Of a DNA stretch of 64,000 nucleotides, positions 35,256 to 49,700 are shown in pieces. Origin of the DNA: Acrasis kona (lineage: Eukaryota; Heterolobosea; Eutetramitea; Acrasida; Acrasidae); NCBI GenBank assembly GCA_026419775.2, contig JAOPGA020000768.1:1-64000 (forward strand), in the 5' to 3' direction. Below the pieces are notes generated by a model. It saw only the letters and a list, made by a program, of their open reading frames with translations, was not told where the DNA came from and did no database searches. The first letter of the stretch is position 1. Every line of letters starts with the position of its first letter. The translations under genes were made by a program, and so were the position numbers.

Positions 35256-35951
35256 CTTCACTATTTCGACGACCTATGTTATATGAGCTTTGGTTTAACG
35301 TTAATCAATCAAAAATATTGTAAAAACTATTTAATTTCACAAAACCACTTCCAAAGCCGCAATGCGGCACCGTTCATAAATCGGAGTCGGATGCTCTCGA
35401 GGAAGAATACCGGTAAATTTACTACAACAACAGATATCGATTTATTTACCACGACGATAAAACGTACAAAATTGAGAATTGTGGAGACATTGTTCACAAA
35501 TTTAGATTGGGCAATAAATTAACTGGAAGTCGCAGTCAACAGCGTTCATTCATTGACTCTGTAAACAGTCTATCTGTTTAACTTGCAAAATAATTGATTT
35601 TAATTTATGCACTACTGATAAAACATTGTTTGACATGAATTGCTTCGGCTCCACAAATTAAAAGAATACAACAAAATATTTCGGCTGGAGAACTATAAGG
35701 CAACTTCATTTAAACAAGTAGAAGAGCTCGAATACCAAAGTAGTAATAGATGGTCTCAACAGTGATGTAACTCAAGCTGATGTCTGGTGGATCTTGCCAA
35801 TCTATTGCAGATAGCAGCACTTCATAAAATGTAACACAATAAATTGGAACTTTTTAATATCTGTTTCATATAAGCTTGGTGTTTATTTAGATGAAGAGGT
35901 CATCAAAAAGAGTTTATAAAATGATGCATCAGTTGAAAAGTACAAATCACT
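35256..35951. other. Intergenic region without a recognised gene
   Basis: About 700 bp between the acyltransferase start and the 3' end of the giant cadherin-like gene. A small GCCGC-AAT-GCGGC hairpin lies at 35356-35368. A 79-codon open frame at 35283-35522 has no start context or family resemblance and is left out. Confidence 0.5.
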
Positions 35952-38900
35952 TTATTCTGAATTACAAACAATATCAGCCAATCCTATAACAATATGATTC
36001 AACTCATCCCACCCAACTACAAATGGATTCTTCCCATCAAAATTCATAACTGATAACATGCTCCTTCCAAAACTAGTTCCTATCGCATCACCTATTCCAA
36101 CCGTAACTACCTTCCATGACGGATACTTGGAACCATAAGCACTTGACGGCGCATCTATCCAGGAATTGATTTGACCAGTGTATCCAGTTGGATCACTACA
36201 AGGCAAACCAGAGTTATTGGTCAAGCTACACATGGATGGATTTAACCCACTCATTTGTGCAAACACGCCTTGACTACAGTTAACTGGATTCAAACTACCG
36301 TCATTGTAAAGCGATTGACAATCAGGATAAACATTTGTTGGAGGTTGTAACACATTGGCAAATGGTATATCTGGAACACCATCGGTCAACAACAATAAAA
36401 CCTTAGGAACGTTGATCCTTCCTCTTGGTGTTAATTGTAATCCATCTGCTCCCGTGGTACTTTTATTATTTGGATGCTGTCCAGTTATATCTTGCACAGC
36501 TGCATACAAACCAGATTTGGTAGCGGTATGTTCTCCTCTATACTTTATGCCTAGAATTGCATTCTTGACTGCTGTGGCGTTGCTGCTCAAACTTAGTATC
36601 GAATTACCATAGTTACCAAAGTCCATGATACCTACATTCATGTTATTACTGGAGATTACCAATCGGTTGGTCACATTGAGAGTGAACGTCCTCAATAGTT
36701 CCCAGTTAGTAGCTCCCATACTAGCAGAGTTGTCTATAATAAAGTATAGATCGATGGCTGATCTACATACACAGTTCTTGTAAGAAACGTGAACGGTAGC
36801 TATGCTAGTGACAGCTGAGCTATCAGTAGTACGAATCATGTATTGGAATCGATCAGTGATGCAGTTGGTAGCGTCTACATCCAAAATGATGAGTCCTGTC
36901 GGAGAGTCAACGTTAGCAGTGGAGTGTTTACAATAACCAGTTGTGCATGCGACTAGTCCAGCGAACTGTACTTGAGTGGAGATGGGCGCAATATCATTCG
37001 ATAATAGATTTGATGGTTGTATCACCATACTACCAGTCGATTGATCGACAGTGATATAATCATCGATAGCCTGTGGAAGCGCTCTCGACGTTAATATAGT
37101 CACTGTAACTGGTACAGTTGCGGTCAATTGGGTATGGATCGTTATCGGTAGATAGTCACTAACAGCTCGCAGGTGCCACTATAAGAAGCAGCTCCGGGTG
37201 TAAACAATAAAGTATATTGGTCACTGATGGATGCGGTTCCTGGGCAGTTATTGATGGCGACGCTCTTCAGAGTCACTACGTCATAACGATCTGGATCGCT
37301 GGCCTTGCTATCCTTGATTATGCTATTGATTACGTAGGAATAACCATCAACGTATGATTTTGGTAAAGTAAAGGCCACAGGAGAAGCATAAGGAGCGCGA
37401 TTGACTACAGTAATGGTGATGGGTACGGCGGTTGAATTATCGTATCCATCACTACAAGTATATGACAATGTTGAGAAGTTACCTGAGCGTGATCCAGTAA
37501 AAGTGATGGTTCCGTTTGTTGTAATGGCCGCACTTCCAGAGTCGATTTGACCAGATAGATAAGTAGCGATGATGGGATCATGGTTGACATCACTACATGT
37601 ATTCAACAACGTATTGTTGATATACTCTGTGTTCTTATTTACTGTGAAACTGATTGGTTGACCAACGGGAGCAGAATTCTTGTATTTGATGTTGTAATAG
37701 GCAACGTTAGAGTTGAGTTGACCATCGCTACAAGTATATGCCACCGATTTGATTCCAACGAATCGAGGATCAACAGCTAAAGTAAATGAATCGGATGAGG
37801 TGGACCATTTGGGTGTTGTAACCTCCAGTGGAGAAAATTGTAAGTTGTAAAGTACACATGGATCACCTTCTGCGTCAACAACGTTGCTCGTCACTCCAGT
37901 GAAATTACGAACCGTAACATAGAAATCTCTCTCCACCGTTACAGTTACATTATTTGCAACGGGTGCAGTGTTGTAGATGGTTACAATCAACAGACCAGTC
38001 GAATACAACAAGCCATCGGTTACCGTATACAGCACAGAAACAGGATACTTGTAGCTAGTTGTACTTGGTGCATTCACACTTGGTGTGTACGTAATGTTAC
38101 CAGAGACCACGTCATTTACAATAACGCTGCCAGAGTTATCTGCTGGGATAGAAGCATTTACAAAAGTAGCAACGTCGAATGAATCTGGATCAGAATAGCT
38201 ATTGTTGAGTAAGATTGTGATTTTTTCGTTCCATTTTACAAGTGCTGTAACTGTATTGGCTATGGGTGCAGCGTCATATAAAACAACCTTAACCATTGCA
38301 TTACTTTGCTCCATTCCATCTGTTATGCTATAGTCGAATAGATCGACTAGATCCAAACTATGTAGAGCACGATCTGGTGATAACTTGTAAAAGATTGCAG
38401 TATTGTTGACGATAGTAAGTGATGCACCATTGCCACTCGTGGATAAAAGTCTATACAGGGACAGAGAATCTCCATCTTGATCATAATCGTTTTCTAAAAC
38501 ATTCAGCGTAGAGTTCTTCACTGACCAATGGATGCGATAAGAATCATTTTGGGCCACAGGTGGCGTATTGATCAATCGAATGGAAACCTTGTTAGTGTTT
38601 GTCGTAAACAAATCTTTGGTCGTGAACAAGAAGCTATCTACAAATTGAAATGCATATTGGCTATTGCACTTGTAAAGGAATGTAGTGTTCGATATTTTGT
38701 TTACTGTTCCAAACATTGGATCACTGCTCTTTTCGAATACCAAGCTATTATCGAATGGATCCGTTACATTGGATGACACGTTGATTTGTATACCAACCGT
38801 TTGACATGTTCTCCAGTGAACGCTCACATTGTAATCAGAGTTGATTGAATCTGCACCGAATACATTGATTTGTAAAGTGTTGGTGGATGTCAATAAACCA

Positions 38901-41900
38901 TCGCTGATTGTAAATTGAATGCTCTGAGAACCTATTTGTGAATTTGATTTGTAATAAGTAATGTTTTGATTGGAAGTGATTTGTGCATTGCCATCAAAAC
39001 TACCTCCTATAGTTGAAATGAACAAGTAGGGAATATCTTGTGGATTCATGTCGATAGGCGTCGTGTAGTTGTTGATTGTGAACAAGTTGACTGACAGTGA
39101 TGTCTGTTTGTAATCCATATCAACCATGATTGGATAAGTGATGGGCGCATCGTCATAAATGGTCACGTTGTAAATAACACTATTGGACAACAGATGGCCA
39201 TCGTAGGCCACGACTGTAAAATAGTCCTCACCAATAAAGTAAGGAGCTTGCGTGTAGTTTACTTTCAATCCATCAACAATCACAATGGCTCCTTTGGTTG
39301 ATGCGTATGCCATCAACGTGAACTTGTCATCTTGTGGATCCTTCACCAAATCAGTCAAATCAAAGACACTACCATTAAACTGACTTCTCCAAAATACTTT
39401 GAAGGATCGACTCGTCAGAATGGGTGCAGTGTTGTTGATCGTAATGACGATACTAGCAGTGGCAGTCATGATGCCATCGCTAATCATGTAGGACAATGCA
39501 GGTATGGTACCTGACACACCTGGATTAGGTACAAAAGTGAACATGGATCCATTCATCTTGACGACACCAAGTGATGAGGTTGGATAGGGTTCGATCACAG
39601 TCAACTTGCCGACATCCAACACATCAGGATCAAATGCCTTTGATAACAAATCAATGCTGAACAGATCAAATCGTGAACTGGTAATATTGATCGTGTAATT
39701 GAAAGCTACGGGTGGAGAGTCGACCACGTTGATAAAGATCTTGGCGGAGGTATTGACGATGGTGTCCGTGACTGCGTACGTTACAATATCAACACCCAAA
39801 CAATCAAATCTTGCCTTGTACGTGATATTGTAATCAGGTTTAGGTCCTATGGTCACGTTCGCACCTATGCTACTATTGGCATAGATCACAGAGAGTATAT
39901 CGCCGTCCGTGTCGTTACAATACACCAGAGGAAGTATACTAACCGAATCTCTCCAATGCGTTGTAATCGAAATATTCTTGGCCGTAGGTACGGTATTGTA
40001 AACATACAAATTAACTCTACTTGGCACCGCAGTATCATTGGCAATAGACGATCTAGCCATTTCAGCATCTCTGGCACTAGTAACAAGAGACAAATCCTGT
40101 GGTCTCAAGACGGGTTTACAACCATCAGTGATCCAATAAGTAAGATACGTGTTACCAACGAATGTAATATTGCTAGGATCTCCTTTGACAAAGATTGATT
40201 TCTTATCGCTGCTCAGGCTTGTATTTCCGATACTAGCTAAGCCAGTGGGAAGGTGATATGGGAACGGTCCATTGACTCGATCGATGTAAAAATCATCGCC
40301 GTCCGGATCGTAATCGCCCAACGTTACATTGTCTAGAGTATATCCTGCTTGGAACTGTCTCCAATGAAGAGTATAGTTCTTATTACGTACGGGCACAGGC
40401 ACGCTGTTTACAAAACTGAAAATGATATCGCGCCTCACTGTTTTTCTACCGTCGGAAATCCAATAAGTAATCGAGTCATTCATGGGCGCCAATCCTTCGA
40501 CGTTTACATAGGTTAATATCTGACTATATCCGCTCCATAGTGGTATTTGAGGTCCCAATATGACCGGATATCCTCTGTTAGATGTTCTCGATACGTTAAC
40601 ATCAATCAGTTCGTTGTCATAGTCGAACACGCTAACGTACAAGTCGAGGGACACATTACTTTTCCAATGAACGTTAGTGAACTTATAAAGCGGTGCTGTG
40701 GGCCAATTATTATAAACGGTCACATAGGCATAAAAAGTGGAGTATTCGAATTGATTAAAGATGGTTGCTTCGATTTGCTCCAGACCAGAAAAGTACTTGT
40801 GGATTCTAAAAAACAACTTGTCGTTAGATGTTGCGTTGGGCGCAGGAATGATGGTCAGCTCGTTGAGAGGTTCCACGCCTCTCGTAATCGTTGACGATGC
40901 TCCAGTTACCAGGACGCAATGATATTTGACCTTGGAAAGTATGTCGATTTCCATTCCAGTGGTATAAGGTATTTTTCCAGAGCACCCTGTAATGTTGGCT
41001 ATTATAGCGTATTGTGGATCCATTATAGATGAGCTGTATGTTATTATTGATACAACCACGAGGTGCATTCGATTGTCTTCTATTGGTTTGCCTATAAGCA
41101 ATGTTCTTGATCATACCGGTGGTTTTGTTTGCAGAATAATCGAGTGCAAAATAGAGATCGTAACCAGTTAAAATGTATTCGCTGGTATAGATGATGCCTG
41201 ATGAGATCAAACCATCATTACCGTATTGAAAATCATACAAGAACATGTCATGCTCGTCGAAGAAATCAATGTCGTGGGGTTGGAATAGATCCCTAACATA
41301 CGCGGTATAAGCATTTTCCGATGGATTATGTGGTAGATAGACGAGTACCGTCTTGTTGGCCACTCCACATCGGGGAAGGTTGTCGTAAGTGTTATAAGTA
41401 ATGACGGCACTAAAAAAGTTCCTACCGTCGGATACCGCGACACTGATATCTCTACGGACAGGACGGTATTGAGTGTATACGAAACCCGGCACGCCATTAT
41501 TATAAACGATCTGGGGATTCGTATCGTCTGGATAGTATCCATAATATTCTAAATTGTATATTACCCATGGATTATCGTCACCGTCATATACATACACTGT
41601 GGGTCTTTCCTGAAGTTTTTCTTCGGTATACCTTACGTGAAGATAAGTGTTCATATTCAAGAGAACACGTGGTTGATCATAGTTCAGGGCATTGGTGACA
41701 ACGATTGAACTAGCGTTGCTTCCGATGGCACCGTCAGAAATGAAGTATGGAACTCGCCAATCGCCACTTTTTAAGCCGCTAAGCACATCTCGTAAGTAGC
41801 GTGGTGAATAGAGCGGATCGGAGGGATAGCGAGCAATATCATCATTTCCTCTCCACATGTATAACATGGAGCATGAAATAGACTTTTTGTCTGGCGTGAT

Positions 41901-44900
41901 GCCGTTCGTTCGGTAGAAACTTCGTTCGGTGGTGATTGGCACTTGTGTGATGAAGATTTCATCAAAATCAGGATCGTAATCGTTCATGAGTGGGTTAAGA
42001 ATTGGCTCGATATTCAAATTTAGATGATAGTATAGATCGTAGACGGCCACGGGAGGGTTATTGTAAACGTAGATTTTGATCGTGGAGGAGACGTACGAAA
42101 GACCGTCGGTGATATTTATCGCAATGAATTCGACGCCTGCGAACGGATATATGGGAACATATAGGAAGCTTGTTGCTGATGTGACGCGAATGCTTCCTCC
42201 GGTCGCGTTTCCAATGCCAGCGAGCGATACAATGTCGCCGACGTCTGGATCGTAACATGTAGATGGCGTAATGACGTTGATGGTATTGCCAGTGTTCCAA
42301 CTGTTCCATTTGACAAAGTAGTCGACTGGTTTGATGACTGGCGCATTGTTGAGAGTTAAAATGTTCCATGTTGCAGTTACGTTCAGTGCTCCATCACCTA
42401 CAGTCACCACTACGCTGGCATTACTTGTGTGGATTGTACGTTTGAACTTTAACAAGGAGTTGGATACAATTTCGGCTGCTCCGTTGGTCACGCTCACGAT
42501 ATCCAACAAATTGACTCGATCGCCGTCGGGATCCGTCACATCTTTGATCAAATCAAATATAGCGGCAGTTGATCTCCAATGCATGTACTTGAGTGTTGGT
42601 GATGGTACGGGTGCATTATCAAAGATGACGAGTTGAATCAAACATGTGTTGACCGAAGGTAATATCCCATCACTAAAGGTTATACTGATATTTTGTGGCC
42701 CTAACAAGCCAGCAGGTGGTTTGTAATTGATTGTTTGAGAAGACCAACTCAAATAACCATTTTGAGTAGTTGCAGATTGAATAAGAATTTCTTCACCAAA
42801 CCCATCAGTATCAGTCACATTACATGCCGTCACAGCATTGATGCTATATCCATTTTTAAACCAACTCATGTGGATGTTGGCGGAATAATTGCTGTTCACA
42901 ATCGGCGGCTTGTCATAAACGTTGATGCTGATCGTTCCAGTGGTGAAATCTAATCCATCGCTAATTCGATACGTGAAAGAATCGATACCTAGGAAGTTGA
43001 CTTTTTGTTTGTAATGGATTTTATTTCCTGTTTTTGTAACCGTCATAGTTCCATTCGATGCTGACATGCTGTCTGTGCTCAAATTGAGATCATCACCGTC
43101 CGCGTCTCTGAGTGAGTTCAGAATTTTAAAAACGGAGCCTAGTCTTTGAGTTGACCAGTGTCTGTTGAATGTGAAATTGTTTGCAACAAAAATGTTTCGG
43201 TTGACAATTGTAATGTTGAGCTTGTTAGAACTTTGATGTACTCCATCGGTGATGATATATTCTCCATGATAAACTCCCTTTTGTAATCCTGACGTAAATA
43301 ATACGCGTCCATCGGAAGAGATGCTGACATTTCCAAGATTGGTGTTGTTTGATGAAACATTAAACAAGTGAATCGGATCTTGGTCAGGATCGTAATTGTA
43401 ACGATTCAAAAATGTATCAATCACAGAATTCCATTGCGTGGTCAAAGTCAAGGGTAACGCCACAGGTGCTGAATTTGAAATGTTCAAAGTGACGTAGCTT
43501 GTACTAGTAACGTTTTCGTCGCTCAAAGTATAATTGAAGTAATCTAATCCGACGTACGGACCTGATGGCTGAAACAATACGTACCCATCAGACCAAGTCA
43601 ACGAACCAACCTTTGGATTTGTAAAAGTGAGCAGAAGTGATGGATTTTGAATGGGATCAGCATTTGGAGTGATTAGGTTCATACGCGTCGTTCCTCTCCA
43701 ATGACAATTGATGAGGAGAGGCTTGGTCGCGGGCGGCGGCGGTCTGTTGATTGTGATGTTTACTGTGGCTGGTAATGTAGAGCGATCCATTCCATCATGC
43801 GCGTAATATTGAAATGTGTCAATACCAATAAAGTTTTGCTTTGGAGTGTACTTGATTGCTCGATTGCTGATTATTTGTATGTTTCCACCAGAGTTTGTCG
43901 CATTGCTTGTCAAAGGGTGAATGGTTAAAATGTTGAGCGATCTTTGGTCTTCAGCATAATCGTTGGAGAGAACGTTGATTGTAATCTCTTTGTTACGGAT
44001 TGTTGTCGCTTGATCGTCTCTAGCTATTGGGGGCGTGTTGGTTACCGTCACGTAAATGTTGGCACTTGATTGTAATCCATTTTCATCCGAAATGGTGTAG
44101 GGTATCATCTCTGTGCAAAGCATGCGACCTGTTGTGTATTTTACAAAGTTATTGATTAGCGTGACGTTTGCTGAATAACTGGAAACACCAACACTAACAA
44201 GGGAAATTTCATCTCCGTTTGGATCAAAGTCATTGTCGGTCACCTTCAATTGTGTTGTGGATCCCCTGCCGACTGTGTAATAATCGTCCTTGGCGACGGG
44301 CGCATCATTAACCACTTGAATTGTAATATCTGTTGATGCTTGTAACGCTTGCTCCTGGTTGATTTGCACATCAGAGATGGAATATGAAATGGTGTCAGTT
44401 CCGGTAAAATTTAAGGGTGGCTTGTATAAAATTACTGTATCGCTTATGACGTCATAAGTTCCATTACTTGAGCTGATCAGCCCAACACGTGGTACCAACC
44501 TAATGTTGTCCTTGTTCGGGTCGTAGTCATTTGTTAAGGGTTCCAGTTGAACGGCAATGTTTTTGTGTGCGACGAATGTGTCTGGTACTGCAACCGGCGC
44601 GTCGTTAATAACGTTGATGTTGATGATTCCTATAGTACTATTGTACCCATCACTAACGTTGTATGTGAATGCCTCCTTATAGACATGATGATATGTGGGT
44701 GTATAATAGAGCACATAATCTTTGACAGTTTTTTTGTAAGGCTCGTTAAATAGGGTAACATAAACAATCCTATTGCTGGATGTCGTTAGGCAAGGGACTT
44801 GTGACGGTGGGCAGTTCACAGTAACAGTTAAGGAATCTGTAACATCGTCGTCACTCATTGGGAATGCGATCTCGGCTTGTTTTGTGTTCTTGGAGATGGT

Positions 44901-45893
44901 ATAATTTGCAACGCCTGCGACGGGAGCAGTATTATAAACCTCAACAGTCACCACAGCACTGCTTACGTCCTTTCCATCTGATACCCAATACGTAAAAGAG
45001 TCAGTATAGACCTCGCTACTACGAACAGGTATGTACAGAACTTTACTTGAATTATTTGGTGAAACAATGGCTGTCCCACGAATACATGTCCCAACCTCAA
45101 CTAGAGTCAGGCTATCTCCGTTAACATCAAAATCGTTCTCGAGAACCTCAATTGTACCAGCAGTATTTTTTAAGAGTCTATAGTAATCTCGAACGGCCGT
45201 TGGCACAGTGTTTTTCACAATGATCATGATGCTTGAACAAGATTCTGCAGTAAAATCCGTAATACAGTAGGTAAAATTCTCAATCCCAGAGAATTTTAGA
45301 GGTGGAGTGTAATATACTTTCGAGCCATTGATGATTGTATTGGTGGACGAAATGTTTACCAACTCCATTCTATCACCATCGGGGTCGTAAACGCTCAAGT
45401 TGGCAGAGTTTACGTAGGTAAATACGGGTAGTTCATTCATAAATGTATTCCTTCCGATGACATAACTTTGTTCGATCGCAACTGGTGGGCGATTCAACAC
45501 GGTGATGTTGATGCTAGCCGTAGAATACTGTCCGTTAGTGCCACATGTATAGTTCAGATATTCTACTCCACTCCAATGTTGTTCGGAATGATAAATAAGG
45601 TAACTTCCGTCTATTATTTGTATGGAGCCGTGAGATGGCTTTGATACTCCTGTGATGGTTAAATTGGATCCATCTGGGCTTATATCATTGGCGAGAGGAT
45701 AAAACGTAGTGTTTGAGGACTTGAAGGCATAATAGGCGTCGTTGTTGGCAACTATTGGGGATTTGCTGTTTATTGGTCGGGTTAATACAACTGCTAGCGT
45801 AACAGTGACTGCTGTAATCACCACACCAGTGGTAATGATACCTGCAAGTACTACAATAATAAGGACTACCTTAGCAGCAACTGGTGCAACCAT
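35952..45893 (-). CDS. Giant cadherin-like/tandem-95 repeat adhesin ending in a VWA domain
   Basis: The ATG at 45893 starts a protein of about 3,280 residues if the whole region is one gene. The first 35 residues hold a long hydrophobic helix (VVLIIVVLAGIITTGVVITA), a signal anchor. About 25 repeats of 90-100 residues follow, each with D.DGD.L.., Y.P, F.G.D.F.Y..SDG and N..PVA, the Cadherin-like/tandem-95 pattern; many N-x-S/T sites suggest secretion. Exon 1 ends at 41057. A 58- or 70-nt intron leads to the next open stretch, which runs to 37142. The final part (37127-35952) is in another frame and carries a VWA domain with the MIDAS residues DNSAS, a central Thr and LLTDGVPD. No in-frame ATG precedes it, so it is probably the same gene, but no clean intron joins it and a frameshift is likely. 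AATAAA overlaps the last stop. Confidence 0.75.
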
Positions 45894-46796
45894 CCCTTTT
45901 AAAATCAAATGTCAGCACAGGAAACAATTACAATCATAATAAATTCCCCTTAACTTTGTATATCCGAAAGACGTCGATTCGATCAAAGCGTCTTAAGTAC
46001 TTTGCTTTTTTAGGCCAAAACGGTCCGCATACAGTCTCAACTTTACAGAAGGACCGAACCACGGAAATTTAAATTAAACGAAATAGCTATTTTCCTCAAC
46101 GTTCTCTTCCGTTGAGAATAAATATCCAAAGTTTCTGAAGGCACAAAACAGTAGGAAGTTCTAGGACTTAACAACATTATTTGGTCCGCATATCAGGCTA
46201 AACAAAATCCTATGGAAAAGTACCGAAATGTTTAGAAAAGTCATGTGGTGGAAATTTTCGGTCGCGACAAAGAGAAGGCCTACACCAAAATTTATTTGAC
46301 ATATTTTGATTCTGAGAGCTTATTTTAAGGTTACGAATACCATTGGAATAAATTTTGTTTTAGAAAAAATTAGGGAAGTCTGCAAAATATGACGTACGTG
46401 AATAATGTTTATTACTTTTCATTTTGATCAAATCCAACTGTGCAATTGTTGTTGATATGTCTACCTGTTGCGAAAGTAATCGTTTTGAGCACGGTTCCTG
46501 GCGAATCATCTCTTGTATCCAATATTTAGTCGCTTGCATTCGACATAGTTCTGTTTCTATACATGAAGGGAATGATACAATAATTCTTCTTGAAAATCGT
46601 GAGGACTTAAAAATCTGCTAGATCTTTACATAAAGCCTTCATAAATTTCTCCTAGATTTTAAATGATTAAAAATAACCACCGTTGTCCATAAACCATTGA
46701 CTTTTTAGGCTCTGATGGGTGACAAGTTTTATTCTTCATAACCCTCTTCCAACACATAGTTGGATTCTTTCCTTTACCATTGGAATATAGGGTAAA
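45894..46796. promoter_or_regulatory. Shared 5' region of the two giant surface-protein genes
   Basis: A gap of 903 bp, long for this window, separates the two divergent starts. It contains an exact 10-bp direct repeat GGTCCGCATA at 46022-46031 and 46183-46192, and a 7-bp stem with an 8-base loop at 46095-46116 (CTCAACG/CGTTGAG). No convincing gene lies inside. A shared promoter region is inferred from geometry only. Confidence 0.45.
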
Positions 46797-49700
46797 ATGA
46801 GATTTTTTCTCAACGTGATAGTTTGCATAATTCTGTTGACTTGTGCGTCAATAGAAGGTTCGTTCAAATTACATTCACCTACGCTAACAACAATCAGGAA
46901 CTATTTACGTGTACGATCTTCAAAGTGAACTTGGGTCAGGTTGCAAGCTTGACAGTTCGTCATCACAGTTTAATCAAGAGGCTCCTTATTACGGACTTCA
47001 AATTAAAAATACTGATTACCTTTATGGTGGAGAATGCAGTTTACAAATATTGGAAGGCTCTTTCTCAGTGTCTATGCTAGTGAACGTTGCAACTGTAGGG
47101 TCATTTGACATCATAAACATTGAAAGGGGTGGATCCATGGCAATTAGATTTTCTGGAATCACAGATCAAAAACCATCGATAGTGATTGGTGGAGACATTT
47201 TAAGTTTAACAGAAACCATAAATACTTTCAGAGCAATAGTAAAGGATTCATGGTAACACTAATGTTTAATTATCTGTGCTCAATTTATAGGAACCATTTT
47301 GGACTTACTTTTTCTAATCAAAACCTTACTTTATATATCAATGGAGTTCAGGCGTACTTTCGCGAAATGAATGCGATATCTGGAGGAAGCGCTACCGAAT
47401 ACAGTCTGGTGTCAAACTTTGTTGGTATCATATCCAAACTATTCATTGGTGACTTTATACTATCCGACTCTCAGATGCTCTCATTATCAAAGGTATGTCT
47501 TCGCCTACTAAAGGAAAGATCAATCAACCATGATAGAATAAAAATTACAATAGTCCGCCTGAAGACTTTGTGTGTGGAGCTGGATGTCAAAACGGTGGTG
47601 TATGCGTTGCTAATGATGTGTGTGAGTGCAAACCCAATTTCATTGGGGCTATTTGCAGTATGTCGACCACCAGTGTACTATTTAATTTCGACGAATTCAC
47701 TTTTGGTGCGGTAGATTATACAAAAACTATTGACTCTCTACATAAATCAGATTTCAATTACCTTAGCGCCGGACCAGAGGACCCAAACATCACTTGTAAT
47801 TTTACCACTAATGCAAACGATAAATCGATATCCATTAATACGATGCTACAACCTAACGACGACTTGAAACACGCTATAAACGTTTATTACAACAACACCT
47901 ACAAAATCGGAATCTTCAATTTTAACATTATTTTAAAAACCAACATTACATTCGACACCACAAGTTATAATAACGATTTCCTCATATCGGGGATAACAGC
48001 AAGATTGGATTTTACAGCAACCTCTCGATTCGCAAAAACCGTTTCGTTTTCAAAAATAGAAGTGCGTGTAAATGGGGTAGCTTTTACTGCGACGAGAGAC
48101 TTTGACGCAAACAGATTCTCAATTGAGACCTCATCAAGTGCTAAACAAGTGCACATTTCACTCACAATACCGCCGAATTTACCAGTAACCATCACTCCGC
48201 TCGTTGTTAACGTCATCTCAAGGACAACAATGGACTATGCGCTGAATACGACCGGAACCTTTTTTCAAGTATCGCCGTTCTTTTCCGCAAGGACCCTTCT
48301 CCAAATACCAAATCAATTTGCTGATCGCATCTATTTGCTAGTAAACAAGATCAAGTGTCCATGCTCTGTGGATTTCGACAATAATGTAGTGAGCCTGAAG
48401 ACAAGTTTCAAGGAGGTGCCACTTGGTATCTATAATGCGAGTATGAAGATTTTGTCCATCAATAACTCGCCTGACTTTGATTTGACCGATAATTTGCTCC
48501 GATTGGTTTCTTTGCCGTTAGTGTCGGGGACCGGTCAATTCGTTCCGGCTAATTTTTACAAACAAGGATTATCTAGCTACAGTACGACCATGATGTTGGT
48601 TTTAGCCAGAGGCACCAAAGGGGACATGACGTCTTTTGTGCAAAACGTCGCGAGTTCTTTATCGCTTTTTTGTAATTCTTCCGCAGGAACACCTTTTCCA
48701 GGAACATGGGATGCAGCGGGGGGATTGACTTGTCAGATGTTACCTGCTGATCAATACCCTTCAATAAAGTTTTTTAATCTGATGGTTTATGATACAGCAC
48801 GGTCGCAGTCGATCAATTTACAAGTTGACTCGGTGCCTTTTTATCATGTTTCGTCTTTTGTTAATGCTACAATCTATCCTTATGTGTCCTTTTACAATGC
48901 TAGCCAAATGCCTTTTTCTGTTAATGTGTCCATTGGTTTGTCAAGTAAACTTTACAATTGTCGTTATTTGTACATTGGTTATTTTGATTATGTTTCGAAA
49001 GCGATGAAATACATACCAGTCAGTTGTAACATCAACGATGCCTATTATGGCCAAGATTCGATTCGAACTGCTTTGAATATTGGTCCTGAAATGTTAAATA
49101 ACATCACATCATGCACAAATGTGATTGCAATGAGATTATACTACAAGAGCGATACTGTATATATTATCGACGCTACGAGTAACGATGTTTATTTGACACT
49201 TATTTGCCAGCGACTTGGTTTTAATTTATTGGGGCCTGTACTCAAAACCAATGGTGAATTTCATTTGGGATTCGAATCAATTCCTTCTTACACAGGAGTC
49301 AAGTATTTTATAAATTACATTCAAAACACTACTGTGGAGTATGGCCCACTAGTTGTTAATGCATCATCACATGTACCTTGTGACTCGTTCCAATATTGTA
49401 ATGTTGTTGTTTCGCCTTTGTTTATTCCTATCCATCTAGACTTTTACATTACGTTCTATAAAGATGATGAAATTGTAAACTACACTAGACCATTGCAGAG
49501 GACCATCTTTGCTCCATTGTTCGACGCTTCCGTCATGCCATTCTTGGTGGACTCTTACTATGGCGCATCCAAATATAATTATACAATAACTACCAATTAT
49601 GATTTGAATCCATTGTTTGATTTTGATTGTAAAAACATATTTAGTGTATCAAATATGCGTTCGATATCGAACGGTACTGTCGTTATGAGATCATATCCAT

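Noticed and set aside
35283-35522. 79-codon frame between the acyltransferase and the giant gene
   Set aside because: No recognisable features, weak start context, no poly(A) signal fused to the stop as in neighbours.
37142-41101. Treating the middle repeat block as an independent gene
   Set aside because: It begins inside a repeat without signal or start, and an in-phase intron (58 or 70 nt) links it to the upstream part.
46424-46621. 65-codon frame in the gap between the giant genes
   Set aside because: No domain, signal peptide or splice link; the region is better explained as regulatory spacer.
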